Counted from the first letter of the stretch, positions 9,278-18,112 are shown. The stretch is DNA of 64,000 nucleotides from Desulfomonile tiedjei (GCA_016212925.1 JACRDF010000048.1:124001-188000); one strand, 5' to 3'. Translations and numbers: made by a program. The notes: generated by a model not told the origin, from the letters alone.

Positions 9278-9874
9278 TCATCGTTTCTCGTCCTTGCGAA
9301 CCGCGGGCAACCCGTCTGTGAAGCTCTTCGCTTCTACGGGGCCGCTCTGATATGAATCGAGGATCGTCTTTATCCATCGGAAATATGGCAGTTTGTATTT
9401 GATCTTCTTAAAAATGAGATAGGCCGCGACATAGAGCACAATGAAGACACCAACGCAGCCGAGAGCATAGTCGGTGAAGATCAACGGGAATTCCAACTCC
9501 GCAAAGCGCTGATTCATCCAGGCAAGAGCCACAAACACCGGCCATAGGAAAGCGGCAGAGAGAGCTATTTGCATGAAGAAAGACTTCCCGAATGCGTCAT
9601 TGGCCAACTTGTTGGCCGCTCGGTAAGCTTCTTTGTCCCCAGCGGAAAGAGCCTCGGCAGATAGATCTTGATAGTGCCGCGATTCTTCCGTACTTGCGTC
9701 GATCCGCTGTTTGGATACCAGGAAAACCATCGAGATGGTAAATTCCCCGACCAGGAGTGCGATCCATGCAAGGACAAAGGTCCCCAAGAGAAAATCCGCA
9801 AAAGCGTATCCCGTCAGGCGATAGAACCAGATGATGTACGGATCAACGAGCATCCACAAGGGGTGCATTTCCAT
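9278..9874 (-). CDS. Membrane protein, possibly EMC3/DUF106-like
   Basis: A 198-residue membrane protein with an N-terminal membrane segment (about 27-52, ending VSKQR), a polar helical stretch with SRHYQDLSAEALSAGDKEAY (about 60-95), then two hydrophobic segments (about 98-118 and 130-158), and a basic C-terminus. The order of one membrane helix, a cytosolic coiled region and a pair of helices resembles the Oxa1/EMC3-like DUF106 group, but this is fold-level impression only. It lies between a TauE/SafE-type permease and the molybdoenzyme genes on the same strand, so a role in the same transport or respiratory unit is likely. The ribosome-binding site is weak. Confidence 0.7.
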   Translation of the reverse strand: MEMHPLWMLVDPYIIWFYRLTGYAFADFLLGTFVLAWIALLVGEFTISMVFLVSKQRIDASTEESRHYQDLSAEALSAGDKEAYRAANKLANDAFGKSFFMQIALSAAFLWPVFVALAWMNQRFAELEFPLIFTDYALGCVGVFIVLYVAAYLIFKKIKYKLPYFRWIKTILDSYQSGPVEAKSFTDGLPAVRKDEKR

Positions 9875-9903
9875 GATGTGCTACTGAAAAAGGCATGGTG
9901 AAT

Positions 9904-9925
9904 GGGGCCGGACAAAGCCGGCCCC
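9904..9925. other. Inverted repeat in the permease/membrane-protein spacer
   Basis: GGGGCCGG (9904-9911) and CCGGCCCC (9918-9925) form an 8-bp GC-rich stem with a 6-base loop, in the 84-bp gap inside an otherwise continuous gene run. On the minus strand no T run follows. It may stabilise or attenuate the message. Confidence 0.4.
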
Positions 9926-9958
9926 TGTTTATATTATCTGTGATTGGGCTTTTTCTGT

Positions 9959-11125
9959 CTACATTCCGGGGAAAATCGAGTACCCCAGGAAACCTTTCGT
10001 GGTGTAGCCCACGCCTACATAAACGGCCAACACGACAAAAATCCTCTTGAGCCAACGATCGGGAATATATTTGGACGTATACGGTCCCAAGATGGAGCCG
10101 ATGAAGATGCCCACCAGTTCGACACCGATGAAGAGGAAGTCTATGGGCGTCCCTTTGATGAACATGAAGGTAAAGATCGAGGTGATCATGCTGACTAACA
10201 CGGCCATAGCCGAGGTGCCCGCAACCACGTACATCGGCAATCCTGCAATGGACGTCAGGAACGGAACGTACAGAAAACCGCCGCCCACACCTATGAACGC
10301 TGAAATAGCCGCGATGACGAACCCACCTAGAATAGGCCAAATGGGCGCAAACGAGAACTCGACACCGTAGAATGTGAAGGAGATTTTGGAAGCGCCCCAG
10401 TGCGTAACTTGCACACCGGCCGCGCCATGCTCCGTAACCTCACCTGCCGCTCTCTTTATGTGTTCACTTTCAAATGCTGCCGCGGCCGCTTTCGCCGCCT
10501 TCTTGCTTTTTTGTCCCGCTTCGGTGGTCTCGTAGAAGAGGAAGCATCCGATAACCAGGACGATTATTCCAAAGAACCCTATGTACTGGCTAAGGTTGAT
10601 CTTCCCTGCGGTAAGAACCGGGATAAGATAGGCCCCGGCTATACCTCCACCCGCCAGACACAGGCCGAGCGGCAACACGAGTCGCCCCATCCGATAGTAG
10701 GTGAGAGACGATATGAAGGCAGACAGTCCCACGAGGTATTGGTTACTCGTCCGGATTGAATCGGTCAGGAGCTTGTTGAGCACAGGACTCGTATCCTTGA
10801 ACGATCTGCCGTAATCAGCGAGTCCGAACACGGTTATGTGGCCGACACCAGCCATGATGCCGCCGAACGCTCCAACCGTGGAGAAGATCCAGCCAACCCA
10901 GATTCCCCAGAGTATCCCGAAGAGCCAGAAGGGACTGGGCGCTCCCGGTATTCCCATAAAACCCGGGGCTGCCTTGGAGTCGATCATGCCCTTGCCAACC
11001 CCCTGCGGGGTTTTCGCTATAGCTTCCTCCAGCTTGCCCGCGGCAGCGGGGGATGCAAGCATGAGGGTAGTGATGACAGCGACCGCCGCCACCAAGCCAA
11101 CAATGATCCAATACTTTTTCGTCAT
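9959..11125 (-). CDS. TauE/SafE-family sulfite/anion permease
   Basis: Multi-spanning inner-membrane protein of the TauE/SafE (DUF81) family, whose studied members move sulfite, sulfoacetate or related organosulfur anions. It has an N-terminal signal-like helix, then about eight hydrophobic segments. The family hallmarks appear in both halves: GGIMAGVGHITVFGLADYG near residue 88 and FIGVGGGFLYVPFLTSIAGLP near 276. A charged loop of about 60 residues (AGQKSKKAAKAAAAAFES) separates the halves. GGAGG lies five bases before the ATG. The molybdoenzyme genes follow, which suggests a sulfur-oxyanion theme, but that is inference from context. Confidence 0.85.
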   Translation of the reverse strand: MTKKYWIIVGLVAAVAVITTLMLASPAAAGKLEEAIAKTPQGVGKGMIDSKAAPGFMGIPGAPSPFWLFGILWGIWVGWIFSTVGAFGGIMAGVGHITVFGLADYGRSFKDTSPVLNKLLTDSIRTSNQYLVGLSAFISSLTYYRMGRLVLPLGLCLAGGGIAGAYLIPVLTAGKINLSQYIGFFGIIVLVIGCFLFYETTEAGQKSKKAAKAAAAAFESEHIKRAAGEVTEHGAAGVQVTHWGASKISFTFYGVEFSFAPIWPILGGFVIAAISAFIGVGGGFLYVPFLTSIAGLPMYVVAGTSAMAVLVSMITSIFTFMFIKGTPIDFLFIGVELVGIFIGSILGPYTSKYIPDRWLKRIFVVLAVYVGVGYTTKGFLGYSIFPGM

Positions 11126-11147
11126 AAAAACCTCCGATCGTTACGGT

Positions 11148-11546
11148 TTAGCCTTTCATGCGCGATTCCGGATTCCTGGCCTTTTGCAGCCCTAAGAGAT
11201 CGCGAACCTTAGTTTCTAACTGGTCGATGTCCAGAGGCTTGATCACGAAGTCGTCCGCGAACAACCTTTCGGACAATTGCTCTGAGAACGCGTCCGTTAT
11301 CACCATGACCTTCATGTCGCGGTTGACTTCTTTGAGCCGCTCGAACATGGGAAAACCCTGGATGAATCTTCCTCTCACGTTGACAATCCCCAGGTCCGGG
11401 ACATTGAAAGCGGCCCATTTCACGGCTGCCTCGCTGTTTCCGAATGCGAAAACCTTGTGGCCCATGCGCTGCAAGACCCGCTTGAGCAGCGTGCAAGAGT
11501 CCGCTTCTTCGTCCAACACCAGAATGATTGCCAATTTGCCGTCCAA
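11148..11546 (-). CDS. Degenerate receiver (pseudo-response-regulator) protein
   Basis: A single-domain CheY-like protein of 132 residues. The fold elements are present: LVLDEEAD at the acidic pocket, VMVITDAF with the conserved Thr, and FVIKPLD with the conserved Lys-Pro. The phosphoacceptor Asp expected in the DLxLLD strand is replaced: the sequence reads PDLGIVNVRGR, with Asn at that position. It therefore probably cannot be phosphorylated in the usual way and may act as a constitutive or ligand-sensing adaptor. The start is a TTG without a visible Shine-Dalgarno sequence. It is the first gene behind a candidate sigma-54 promoter and lies 22 bases before the permease gene. Confidence 0.8.
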   Translation of the reverse strand: MDGKLAIILVLDEEADSCTLLKRVLQRMGHKVFAFGNSEAAVKWAAFNVPDLGIVNVRGRFIQGFPMFERLKEVNRDMKVMVITDAFSEQLSERLFADDFVIKPLDIDQLETKVRDLLGLQKARNPESRMKG

Positions 11547-11594
11547 CTACGACTATTATTCAGTGGCTAGTGTCATAAGGTCAAATTAACGGTA

Positions 11595-11609
11595 GCAATA
11601 ATTATGCCC
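11595..11609 (-). promoter_or_regulatory. Candidate sigma-54 promoter
   Basis: On the minus strand the bases read GGGCATAATTATTGC, against the consensus TGGCAC-N5-TTGC. The GG and GC elements are spaced by exactly ten bases and two consensus bases are changed. Transcription would start near 11583, about 37 bases before the pseudo-receiver gene. The adjacent upstream gene encodes a sigma-54 activator, which supports the assignment. Confidence 0.45.
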
Positions 11610-11825
11610 CGTTAGGCTCTCGTGAAGAAAAAGTGAATGCGGCTGAAATTACATGCGAATCAGTCGCGAAATCTGCCCTGACAAAATATTTTGAGAATTG
11701 CGAAAGACTGATTCCCGCAATGAAATTAGAGCGCTCGACAACTCGCTGGTTGACATAATGCAATATTATTGATCGTTTATATCCTAGAAGCAAAAACCTT
11801 GCACTGCAACAAATTTGTTGCGTCA

Positions 11826-13256
11826 CTAATTCTCGACCAAGGTGTCTCGGTCCTCAGATGTCTGAAAATCGCGAGACTTTATGCCGTACCGCCGCAAGAT
11901 CTGTTGGAGGGCCTGACGTTCCAATCCGCATTCTTTCGCCGCCTTGGTAACATTCCCGTTGTTGCGCCCAAGCAAGTCTGTCAGGTATTCCCTGTTAAAG
12001 CGTTCCAGCACCGAGGCCTTTGCATGTTTGTAGGGAAGCCCCTTTATCGCTTCGGTGACGAGACATTCCACGGAATCAAGATCCAACTGCAAGTCCTCGG
12101 GTTGAATTGTGGCGTCGGCTGTGAGCAGGACCGCTCGGCTTATAACGTTCTCCAATTCGCGAACATTACCTCTCCAAGGATATTTGATAAGCCGCTGCAT
12201 TAGGCCTGAAGAGGCTGTTTTTGGCTCTTTTTTGAACTCAGCGCAGAAGCGCTTGAGAAAATGATCGACCAGCGAAGGTATGTCCTGTTGCCTCTCCCTC
12301 AGCGGAGGCATGTGCAGTGACATGACGTTGAGCCGGTAGAAAAGATCTTCGCGAAAGAGGCCTACCTTGATTTTGGCCGCCAAATCCTGGTTGGTTGAGG
12401 CGACAATCCGTACATCCACCTTCAAGCTCTTGGTCTGACCAAGGGGTCTTATTTCCTTGTCTTGCAGCACTCGGAGCAGTTTGGTCTGAAGGGTGGGAGA
12501 AATATCGCCGATCTCGTCCAGGTAGATGGTCCCCCCCTGCGCTTCCCAGAACAGTCCTGCCTTGTCTTGCGTGGCATGGGTGAACGCCCCTTTTCGATAA
12601 CCGAACAGCTCACTCTCCAGAATGCTCTCCGGCAGGTTAGGGCAGTTGACTGCAACGAACTTGCCGTTTCCGCGTTGGCTAAGTCTGTGAATTGCCTTGG
12701 CGGCCATATCCTTGCCGGTGCCTGATTCACCGGTAATCAGGACGGTCACGTCGGTGTTGCTAATCAGGCGGATGGTGTCAAATATCTTCTGCATCTTCGG
12801 GCTTGCACCCACCATCTCCTGAAAACTTTCCTGCTCTTTCACTCGACGCTGGAGAAAAAGGTTTTCTCTGACCAGCCGGCTCCTTTCAATGGCTTTGTCC
12901 AGCATGTGAACCAATTTGTCATGTTCGAAGGGCTTGGTTATGAAATCGTAGGCGCCCTGCTTGATTGCCTGTACAGCCAGGTCTATCGTGCCGTACGCGG
13001 TCATCATGACTACAGTCAGGCCGTGATAATCCCGCTTAATGCGATCGAGGAATTCCATACCGTCCATGCCCGGCATACGTACGTCCGCGAGTATCACGTC
13101 AAAGGAATTCCCTTCCAGCAGGGACAATGCCCTATAGGCATCGGGGGCCGTTTCTATTTCGCAGTTCAGGTCCGTAGACAGACTGCGCTTTAAAAGGCGC
13201 AACATGTCCACTTCGTCATCTACAATCAGGAGTCTTGCTTTAATCGGTTGGTCCAT
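11826..13256 (-). CDS. Sigma-54-dependent response regulator (NtrC/AtoC type)
   Basis: Transcription activator that opens sigma-54 promoters by ATP hydrolysis after phosphorylation. Receiver domain, residues 1-120: LLIVDDEVD, phosphoacceptor in VILADVRMPGMDG, MMTAYG, ITKPF. AAA+ domain, about 148-378: Walker A GESGTGKD, the sigma-54 contact loop as GAFTHA instead of the usual GAFTGA, and Walker B GTIYLDEIGD. The C-terminal Fis-type HTH reads GNVTKAAKECGLERQALQQI. The histidine kinase gene is 30 bases upstream and a candidate sigma-54 promoter lies about 215 bases beyond this gene's end, so the target is probably the adjacent permease and molybdoenzyme unit. Confidence 0.95.
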   Translation of the reverse strand: MDQPIKARLLIVDDEVDMLRLLKRSLSTDLNCEIETAPDAYRALSLLEGNSFDVILADVRMPGMDGMEFLDRIKRDYHGLTVVMMTAYGTIDLAVQAIKQGAYDFITKPFEHDKLVHMLDKAIERSRLVRENLFLQRRVKEQESFQEMVGASPKMQKIFDTIRLISNTDVTVLITGESGTGKDMAAKAIHRLSQRGNGKFVAVNCPNLPESILESELFGYRKGAFTHATQDKAGLFWEAQGGTIYLDEIGDISPTLQTKLLRVLQDKEIRPLGQTKSLKVDVRIVASTNQDLAAKIKVGLFREDLFYRLNVMSLHMPPLRERQQDIPSLVDHFLKRFCAEFKKEPKTASSGLMQRLIKYPWRGNVRELENVISRAVLLTADATIQPEDLQLDLDSVECLVTEAIKGLPYKHAKASVLERFNREYLTDLLGRNNGNVTKAAKECGLERQALQQILRRYGIKSRDFQTSEDRDTLVEN

Positions 13257-13286
13257 TTTCTTTCATGGGGCCGGCTTTGGCCTTGG

Positions 13287-14828
13287 CTACTGACTTGCCT
13301 CTATGCGGGAAGCGCTCTCCCCGTCCTGCTCGACCGGCAACACAACCGTAAAGGTGCTGCCCTTACCAGGTCGGCTTTCCACTTGGATGCGGCCGTTATG
13401 ATCCTGAACGATACCATAGCTGACTGAAAGGCCCAATCCGGTGCCTTCTCCGACCGGCTTGGTGCTGAAGAATGGATCGAATATTTTGTCAATGTGCTCT
13501 GCCGCGATTCCGCATCCGTCGTCGGAGAAGACTACACGGATCGCACGCGTTCCAGGGTCGCCTTCGGTGCCCACCGAGATTCGGCCCTTCCCGGAAATGG
13601 CCTGCCTGGCGTTCATGAGCAGGTTCATGAAGACCTGCTGCAATTTTTCGCCGTCCGCGGTAACTCTGGGCAGATTGGGCGAGAGCCGGGTCTCGACGGT
13701 TATCTTGTCCAGTTCGAATTGGTGCTCCAGCAAGGAAATTACCTCCCCGACACATTGGTTGATATCAATGGAGGATTTCCTAGTCTGGGTGCTGCGAGAA
13801 AATTTAAGCAAGTCTTCCACTACAGCTTTGCAGTTTCGCGCATGCTTTTCAATGGTTTTCAGGTCGTCATGGATCTGGCTGCCGGAAGGGTGATCTCTGA
13901 GAAGCAGTTGCGTGTACCCCAGCATCACCCCCAACGGATTGTTTATTTCATGTGCGATTCCGGTGGAAATCTGGCCTAGGGACGCGAGTTTTTCAGCCTG
14001 CTGGAGTTGACGCTCCATGTAGAGCCGCGCAGTCACATCTTTTGCGATCCCTTCGTAGCTGACGATCTTCCCCGAGGCGTCTCTGCGGCTGGTCGCGCTC
14101 AGGAGAAGGAAAACTTCCGTTTCTTCGCTTTTCCGGAGTCTGCATTGCCGGTCCCTTACAAAGCCGTTGGCATGAAGGCCCGACATAAGCTGGTCAAATT
14201 CTTCTCCTGAAGCGAAAAGTCCGCCCAGGCTCACCTTTCCGATAAAATCGTCACGATTTTGGAAGCCAAGGACGTCCAATCCTGCTCTGTTGATATCAAC
14301 GAAGTCCCCCTTCTCATCCAGGATGAAAATCATGTCCATGGAGCCCTCGAAAATCCGTCGGTATTTCTTTTCCGACAGGCTTAGCTCTTCCGTGCGATGT
14401 CGAACGAGGGTTTCCAGATTGCGGTTTAGGTGCATGACTTCCTGGCTCGCTTGTTCCAGGGCCTCTTTATCTTTCAGGATAGCTGTATTGATTCTGTGGA
14501 TTCGTTGGAAGAACAGAGTTATCGAAGCCACTACGACGAAGGCGAGAGTATTGAACGCCCCGCTGTATGACCGCAGGCTGATCCATACGTCACGCATATC
14601 CATGAGCAAAAGGAAACGCTTGGCTATATGGCCCACCCCTCGCGAAACTCCAAATACTGCAAGCGCCACGCAGAGCCACAACAAATATATCCAGATGACA
14701 TTGGACGGCTGAGCCTTCGCGAGGCGAACCGCATACCACACGGCGAGAAACGAAAGGACGATTATCAGAGCCGAGCCTGCCACATCAGTGAACCAGATGG
14801 GCGCTAACGAGTACGAACTACCGGTCAC
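13287..14828 (-). CDS. Membrane PAS-domain sensor histidine kinase
   Basis: Inner-membrane sensor kinase of 513 residues. Three or so hydrophobic segments lie within residues 15-110, followed by a coiled coil (about 112-150), a PAS domain (about 155-270, with FILDEKGDFVDINRAGLDVLG), a HisKA domain with phosphorylated H293 in AHEINNPLG, and an HATPase_c domain with the N box (FMNLLMNARQAI), G1 box (FSDDGCGIA) and G2 box (GEGTGLGLSV). The start is GTG at 14828 with GGAGG eight bases before it. The start overlaps the end of the small membrane protein gene by 11 bases, so the two are translationally coupled. The likely partner is the sigma-54 regulator immediately downstream. Confidence 0.95.
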   Translation of the reverse strand: MTGSSYSLAPIWFTDVAGSALIIVLSFLAVWYAVRLAKAQPSNVIWIYLLWLCVALAVFGVSRGVGHIAKRFLLLMDMRDVWISLRSYSGAFNTLAFVVVASITLFFQRIHRINTAILKDKEALEQASQEVMHLNRNLETLVRHRTEELSLSEKKYRRIFEGSMDMIFILDEKGDFVDINRAGLDVLGFQNRDDFIGKVSLGGLFASGEEFDQLMSGLHANGFVRDRQCRLRKSEETEVFLLLSATSRRDASGKIVSYEGIAKDVTARLYMERQLQQAEKLASLGQISTGIAHEINNPLGVMLGYTQLLLRDHPSGSQIHDDLKTIEKHARNCKAVVEDLLKFSRSTQTRKSSIDINQCVGEVISLLEHQFELDKITVETRLSPNLPRVTADGEKLQQVFMNLLMNARQAISGKGRISVGTEGDPGTRAIRVVFSDDGCGIAAEHIDKIFDPFFSTKPVGEGTGLGLSVSYGIVQDHNGRIQVESRPGKGSTFTVVLPVEQDGESASRIEASQ

Positions 14829-15285
14829 CTCTCCGTCCCTCCGTGACCGCTTGTCTGTACAGCGATCTTATGCCCAGCAAGAGGAAAAGCATCGCCGGGA
14901 CGGAAACCAGGTGGTCCAGTTTCAGAGCGTAGTACAGGCCGGTCCACGCTGAGTTCACGGCAATTCGTTGAGTCCAGTCAGGCTCGCCGGAGACCACGGT
15001 CTCCGGGATTCGCTCCTCCAGCCAATGGCCGGTAAAAGCCACAATATTCCAGAGTATCAGCAGAATGCATGATATCTGGATCAGTCGCCACCCTCGCTCG
15101 CGAGTGAAACCGTTTACCTGTAGCCAGTAACCTAGAAAGGCCATTGCCAAAATGAAAAAAATGTGGGCCAACTGGTGAGCGTAAAGCCCTTCCGGACCGG
15201 GATGCGACTGAAATGCCGAGGCCACGGTCGGGCCAAGAAGGAGATAGGCCCATACGATAAAAAAACCAATCTTCAGAGGAGTCAT
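14818..15285 (-). CDS. Small His-containing membrane protein, sensor-associated
   Basis: A 155-residue inner-membrane protein with a signal-like first helix (residues 5-25) and about three more hydrophobic segments. His residues lie in or next to them: SHPGPEGLYAHQLAHIFF near 27-44, FTGHWLEER near 83, and KLDHLVSV near 123. The paired His residues could bind heme or metal, which would suit a redox sensor, but no known family is recognised. Overlap with the start of the histidine kinase gene suggests it is the input subunit of that kinase. Confidence 0.7.
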   Translation of the reverse strand: MTPLKIGFFIVWAYLLLGPTVASAFQSHPGPEGLYAHQLAHIFFILAMAFLGYWLQVNGFTRERGWRLIQISCILLILWNIVAFTGHWLEERIPETVVSGEPDWTQRIAVNSAWTGLYYALKLDHLVSVPAMLFLLLGIRSLYRQAVTEGRRGDR

Positions 15286-15756
15286 CGTTTCAAAGTCCTC
15301 GCGGAAAAGGAAGTGACATTCCTCGCCTCCCCAGGGGAGTTACGCCCGCGGCAAGGTTTTTGTCCGTGTGGCCGGCGAGAATTTGGCTGAAAGACCTCGA
15401 TTTCCAACATCGCCTTTGGTAACCGCCTCAATATGGCGGGCACGGCCCGCCCTACAAATAGGTGCGACGCTTCCTGTAGGGCGGGCCGTGCCCGCCGATT
15501 CTGGTGGTTTCTAACAGCCCTGAGTAAATGGCCTTTTCGGACATTTCTTTTGTGAATTGATATATCATCATGCATATCGCAGAAGCACCAGGGGAAAGCT
15601 GTGCAGACTGCTGCCTCACCACATAATGACTACAGCCGACCTTTTGACGTTTCAAGGTTCAACCGACCGGATCCGCGTTGGGTGCGTCAGCCGTTAAAAG
15701 CGTGAGAGCGCCGGCGCGCCGTTCAAACTGTGCTCGTTCAGGGTGGATGAACTCAG
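15286..15756. other. Spacer holding one long inverted repeat
   Basis: About 470 bp upstream of the sensor operon. The only structure seen is the 22-bp inverted repeat at 15435-15496. Predicted short ORFs here are reflections of that repeat. Confidence 0.6.
15435..15496. repeat. Perfect 22-bp inverted repeat
   Basis: Bases 15435-15456 (GGCGGGCACGGCCCGCC then CTACA) and 15475-15496 are perfect inverted copies around an 18-base loop. Each arm contains its own GGCGGGC/GCCCGCC symmetry. The GGCACGGC core resembles the palindrome at 39728-39755, which suggests one repeat family. Confidence 0.75.
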
Positions 15757-16242
15757 CTAATCCTCTCGGGCGTCCGTGACTTGCCCCGAGCCATAGGACG
15801 CGCCGCCACCCGGCCTCTGTTCGGACAGAAATGAGTTGTAGCTGTGAATCAATCTCTCCCCTATGGCGCCTGCCAAACGTTTGAAGAACATCATTCCGCC
15901 GCCTGGGTCCCTTTCCAAGACCTTGTTGAGTTTCTCTTTTTCGATTCTGATCAACTTCGTCGGCGATTCGCACTCCGCGGCGGTGGTGTAACATTGGCGG
16001 TCAACCAGAGCGGACCATCCGAACGCTTCTCCCGGATTGCTCACGGTGTAATCTATTTTCCCCTCCTTGCCGATCGCGAGTCTCACCCTCCCTTCCTGCA
16101 AGACATAAAAATACTGTGCCGGGTCACCCTCTGAAAACAGAAGGGCGCCTTTGTTGTAGGATTCTTCAACCATGATTTTGCCAATTTCGCTCATGGTTTC
16201 CTGGCTAAGCCCCATGAAAAGGTCAGCTTCTTTGAGAAACAT
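15757..16242 (-). CDS. Cyclic-nucleotide-binding (CAP_ED) domain protein without HTH
   Basis: A 161-residue protein made of one cNMP-binding beta-roll: GALLFSEGDPAQYFYVLQEGRVRLAI near residues 32-57, then NPGEAFGWSALVDRQCYTTAAECESPTKLIRIEKE. The phosphate-binding cassette region reads GWSALV...TTAAEC, so ligand binding is plausible but the classical Arg is not evident. There is no DNA-binding helix-turn-helix; the protein ends in a helical segment and a Gly/Ser-rich tail. It may regulate a partner protein, for example the neighbouring Usp/antiporter pair or the sensor operon. The gene stands alone on the minus strand between two spacers. Confidence 0.85.
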   Translation of the reverse strand: MFLKEADLFMGLSQETMSEIGKIMVEESYNKGALLFSEGDPAQYFYVLQEGRVRLAIGKEGKIDYTVSNPGEAFGWSALVDRQCYTTAAECESPTKLIRIEKEKLNKVLERDPGGGMMFFKRLAGAIGERLIHSYNSFLSEQRPGGGASYGSGQVTDARED

Positions 16243-16512
16243 AGCTGCTCCTTTCTTGCGGAAAGACTTCCAGGTGAATCCGGCCGGTCTGAACCTGATT
16301 TCATTTTACTTCGGTTAGCGTTGTCTTACAATCGACCACACCGGAGTTCGAGGTTGCCGGTGCGAGGATCGGAAAAGCTGTCTCCGATTATGATTGGACG
16401 GTGGCACGCAATTTCTTATTCACGGTCAGAAGCATCGGAATCGACAGGGGTCGGGCGATTGATTTGCCCTCTCGATTACTAAATATTTCAATCCCGGCAA
16501 CCTTGAACGGCT

Positions 16513-16935
16513 CTACTTCACAACAAGAACTGAGCACGGGGCCAGGCGTGTCAGAGTTTGCGAAGTGCTCCCCCATACCCTTTCAAAGATCCGGCTGTGG
16601 CCCATAAAACCCACGATGAGCAGATCGAACTCACCGGCCGCGCAGAAGCTCACTATGCTCTCGACTTCATGGCCCGCCACGATATGCGTTAGGAGTTTTG
16701 CGCCACCGGCTTTTGCCAGCTCAACAGCTTCGTTGTTCAACTGTTCAAAGAACGCGTCTTTCTGGCGCTTGACCTCCTCAAATTCGCCAACCGTGGCAAC
16801 ATATTGAGGCAGGTCTTCTTCCACCGAAATCGAATGGAACTCCGCGTCAAAGCATGCGGCCAGCTCAATTGCCTTCTTGAGGGCCTTCTTCGAACCCTCG
16901 GAGCCGTCATAGGCTATCAGAATTTTTTTGAACAT
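16513..16935 (-). CDS. Universal stress protein (UspA family)
   Basis: ATP-binding Usp domain of 140 residues. It begins MFKKILIAYDGSEGSKKALK and shows the nucleotide motif G-x2-G-x9-G-[ST] as GFMGHSRIFERVWGST, ending in APCSVLVVK. The start at 16935 has AGGAGG about eight bases upstream and matches the family; a start 30 bases earlier would precede that site. It overlaps the end of the antiporter gene by 29 bases. Usp proteins paired with Kef/CPA-type antiporters are commonly regulatory subunits, which is the likely role here. Confidence 0.93.
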   Translation of the reverse strand: MFKKILIAYDGSEGSKKALKKAIELAACFDAEFHSISVEEDLPQYVATVGEFEEVKRQKDAFFEQLNNEAVELAKAGGAKLLTHIVAGHEVESIVSFCAAGEFDLLIVGFMGHSRIFERVWGSTSQTLTRLAPCSVLVVK

Positions 16936-18112
16936 CTGTCTCACCTCCTGATGGCTGGAGCACAATCCATCCCCCTTCGCTGCCGTCTACCTCTTCATGC
17001 CGGGGTTGAAAGAACCATTGTGCAATGAGCGTGGGAACAACCGCGCTCCCGATCACCACGGTGACCAGAATTGTGTATTGGTCCTGAGTTATGATGCCTC
17101 GAGTATAACCGAACAGCGCTGAAATGCTGCCGAAGGTCAGGCCTGTGCTCATGAGCAGCGTAGTATACATGCCTATCTTGCGCGAAAAGCGAAACACAGC
17201 GGTCAGAGGATACACACCGATGAACTTTGCTGCCACCTTGACCCCAAGAAGCACTAAAATCAACCCCAGGCCGGCTAAAAGGGCAGGAATAGAAACGATG
17301 GTGCCTGCTTTCAGGAAATAGAACGGGGTCAGCAGTGCAAAAGTCGCGGTGCGAAGGTGTCGCACCATTTCACGGTTTTCCTTGAACAGCCCTGCGACGA
17401 CCAGCCCCAACAAGTAAGCCGGCAGCACAGCTTCGCTGTTCGCGCGAGTGGCCAGCCAGCCGAGCCCAAAAAGAATGAAGAAAAGGAGCTTGATTTCGGG
17501 TTCACTCACGTGGCCGTTGAAAGCCTTGAAAAACCAACGCGCAAATCGTGGAGTTATGCCGAGAACCAATGCGGTTACAACACCGAAGATTATCAGCCAA
17601 ACGTCATAGTTGGCAAACAGGATGCCCAGCGCGACCACGGTTCCAAGGTCGGTGACAAAGCAAGCCGCAAGTATAAGCTTGCCCAATTCCGACTCGTTCA
17701 GGCCCGTTTCGACCATGACAGCGTAGACCACAGCGACCGAGGTTGTCGAAAGCGCAATGCCGCATATCATGGAGGCTTCAGCCGTCCAGTCGGCCACGTA
17801 GTACGCGTAGGCCATAGCGGACAGGAAGGGAAGCAGGAAACTGAAGAACCCTATGCCAATGCTTTCTTTTCCGTATTTTCGGAGAACTTCAGGGTCGATT
17901 TCCGCGCCCGCCAGAAAAGTTAGGAGAATAGCGCCGAAGCCTGCAAGAAAACTGATCCATTCGGCCTTCGGGTCCAGCCCCAGGTAGTTCCCGCCTATTA
18001 CGCCGACGCAAATTTCCACTAGCGCGACGGAAATAGCGGTCCGCATCGAGATGACGCTGGCCAGTAGCGCCAGTCCGATCCAAATCATAGCCACAAACCA
18101 AGTTTGGTCCAT
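16907..18112 (-). CDS. Cation:proton antiporter, CPA2/Kef family
   Basis: Inner-membrane antiporter of 401 residues with about 12 hydrophobic segments and no TrkA-N domain. The unwound-helix region reads GIALSTTSVAVVYAVM near residues 139-154 and the acidic transport pair appears in AACFVTDLGTVVALG near 170-184, both typical of CPA2 proteins. The N-terminus (VEICVGVIGGNYLGL) also fits. Likely function is exchange of Na+ or K+ for H+. The C-terminal 40 residues are hydrophilic and encoded by DNA that overlaps the Usp start, which suggests coupled translation. Confidence 0.92.
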   Translation of the reverse strand: MDQTWFVAMIWIGLALLASVISMRTAISVALVEICVGVIGGNYLGLDPKAEWISFLAGFGAILLTFLAGAEIDPEVLRKYGKESIGIGFFSFLLPFLSAMAYAYYVADWTAEASMICGIALSTTSVAVVYAVMVETGLNESELGKLILAACFVTDLGTVVALGILFANYDVWLIIFGVVTALVLGITPRFARWFFKAFNGHVSEPEIKLLFFILFGLGWLATRANSEAVLPAYLLGLVVAGLFKENREMVRHLRTATFALLTPFYFLKAGTIVSIPALLAGLGLILVLLGVKVAAKFIGVYPLTAVFRFSRKIGMYTTLLMSTGLTFGSISALFGYTRGIITQDQYTILVTVVIGSAVVPTLIAQWFFQPRHEEVDGSEGGWIVLQPSGGETDVQKNSDSL

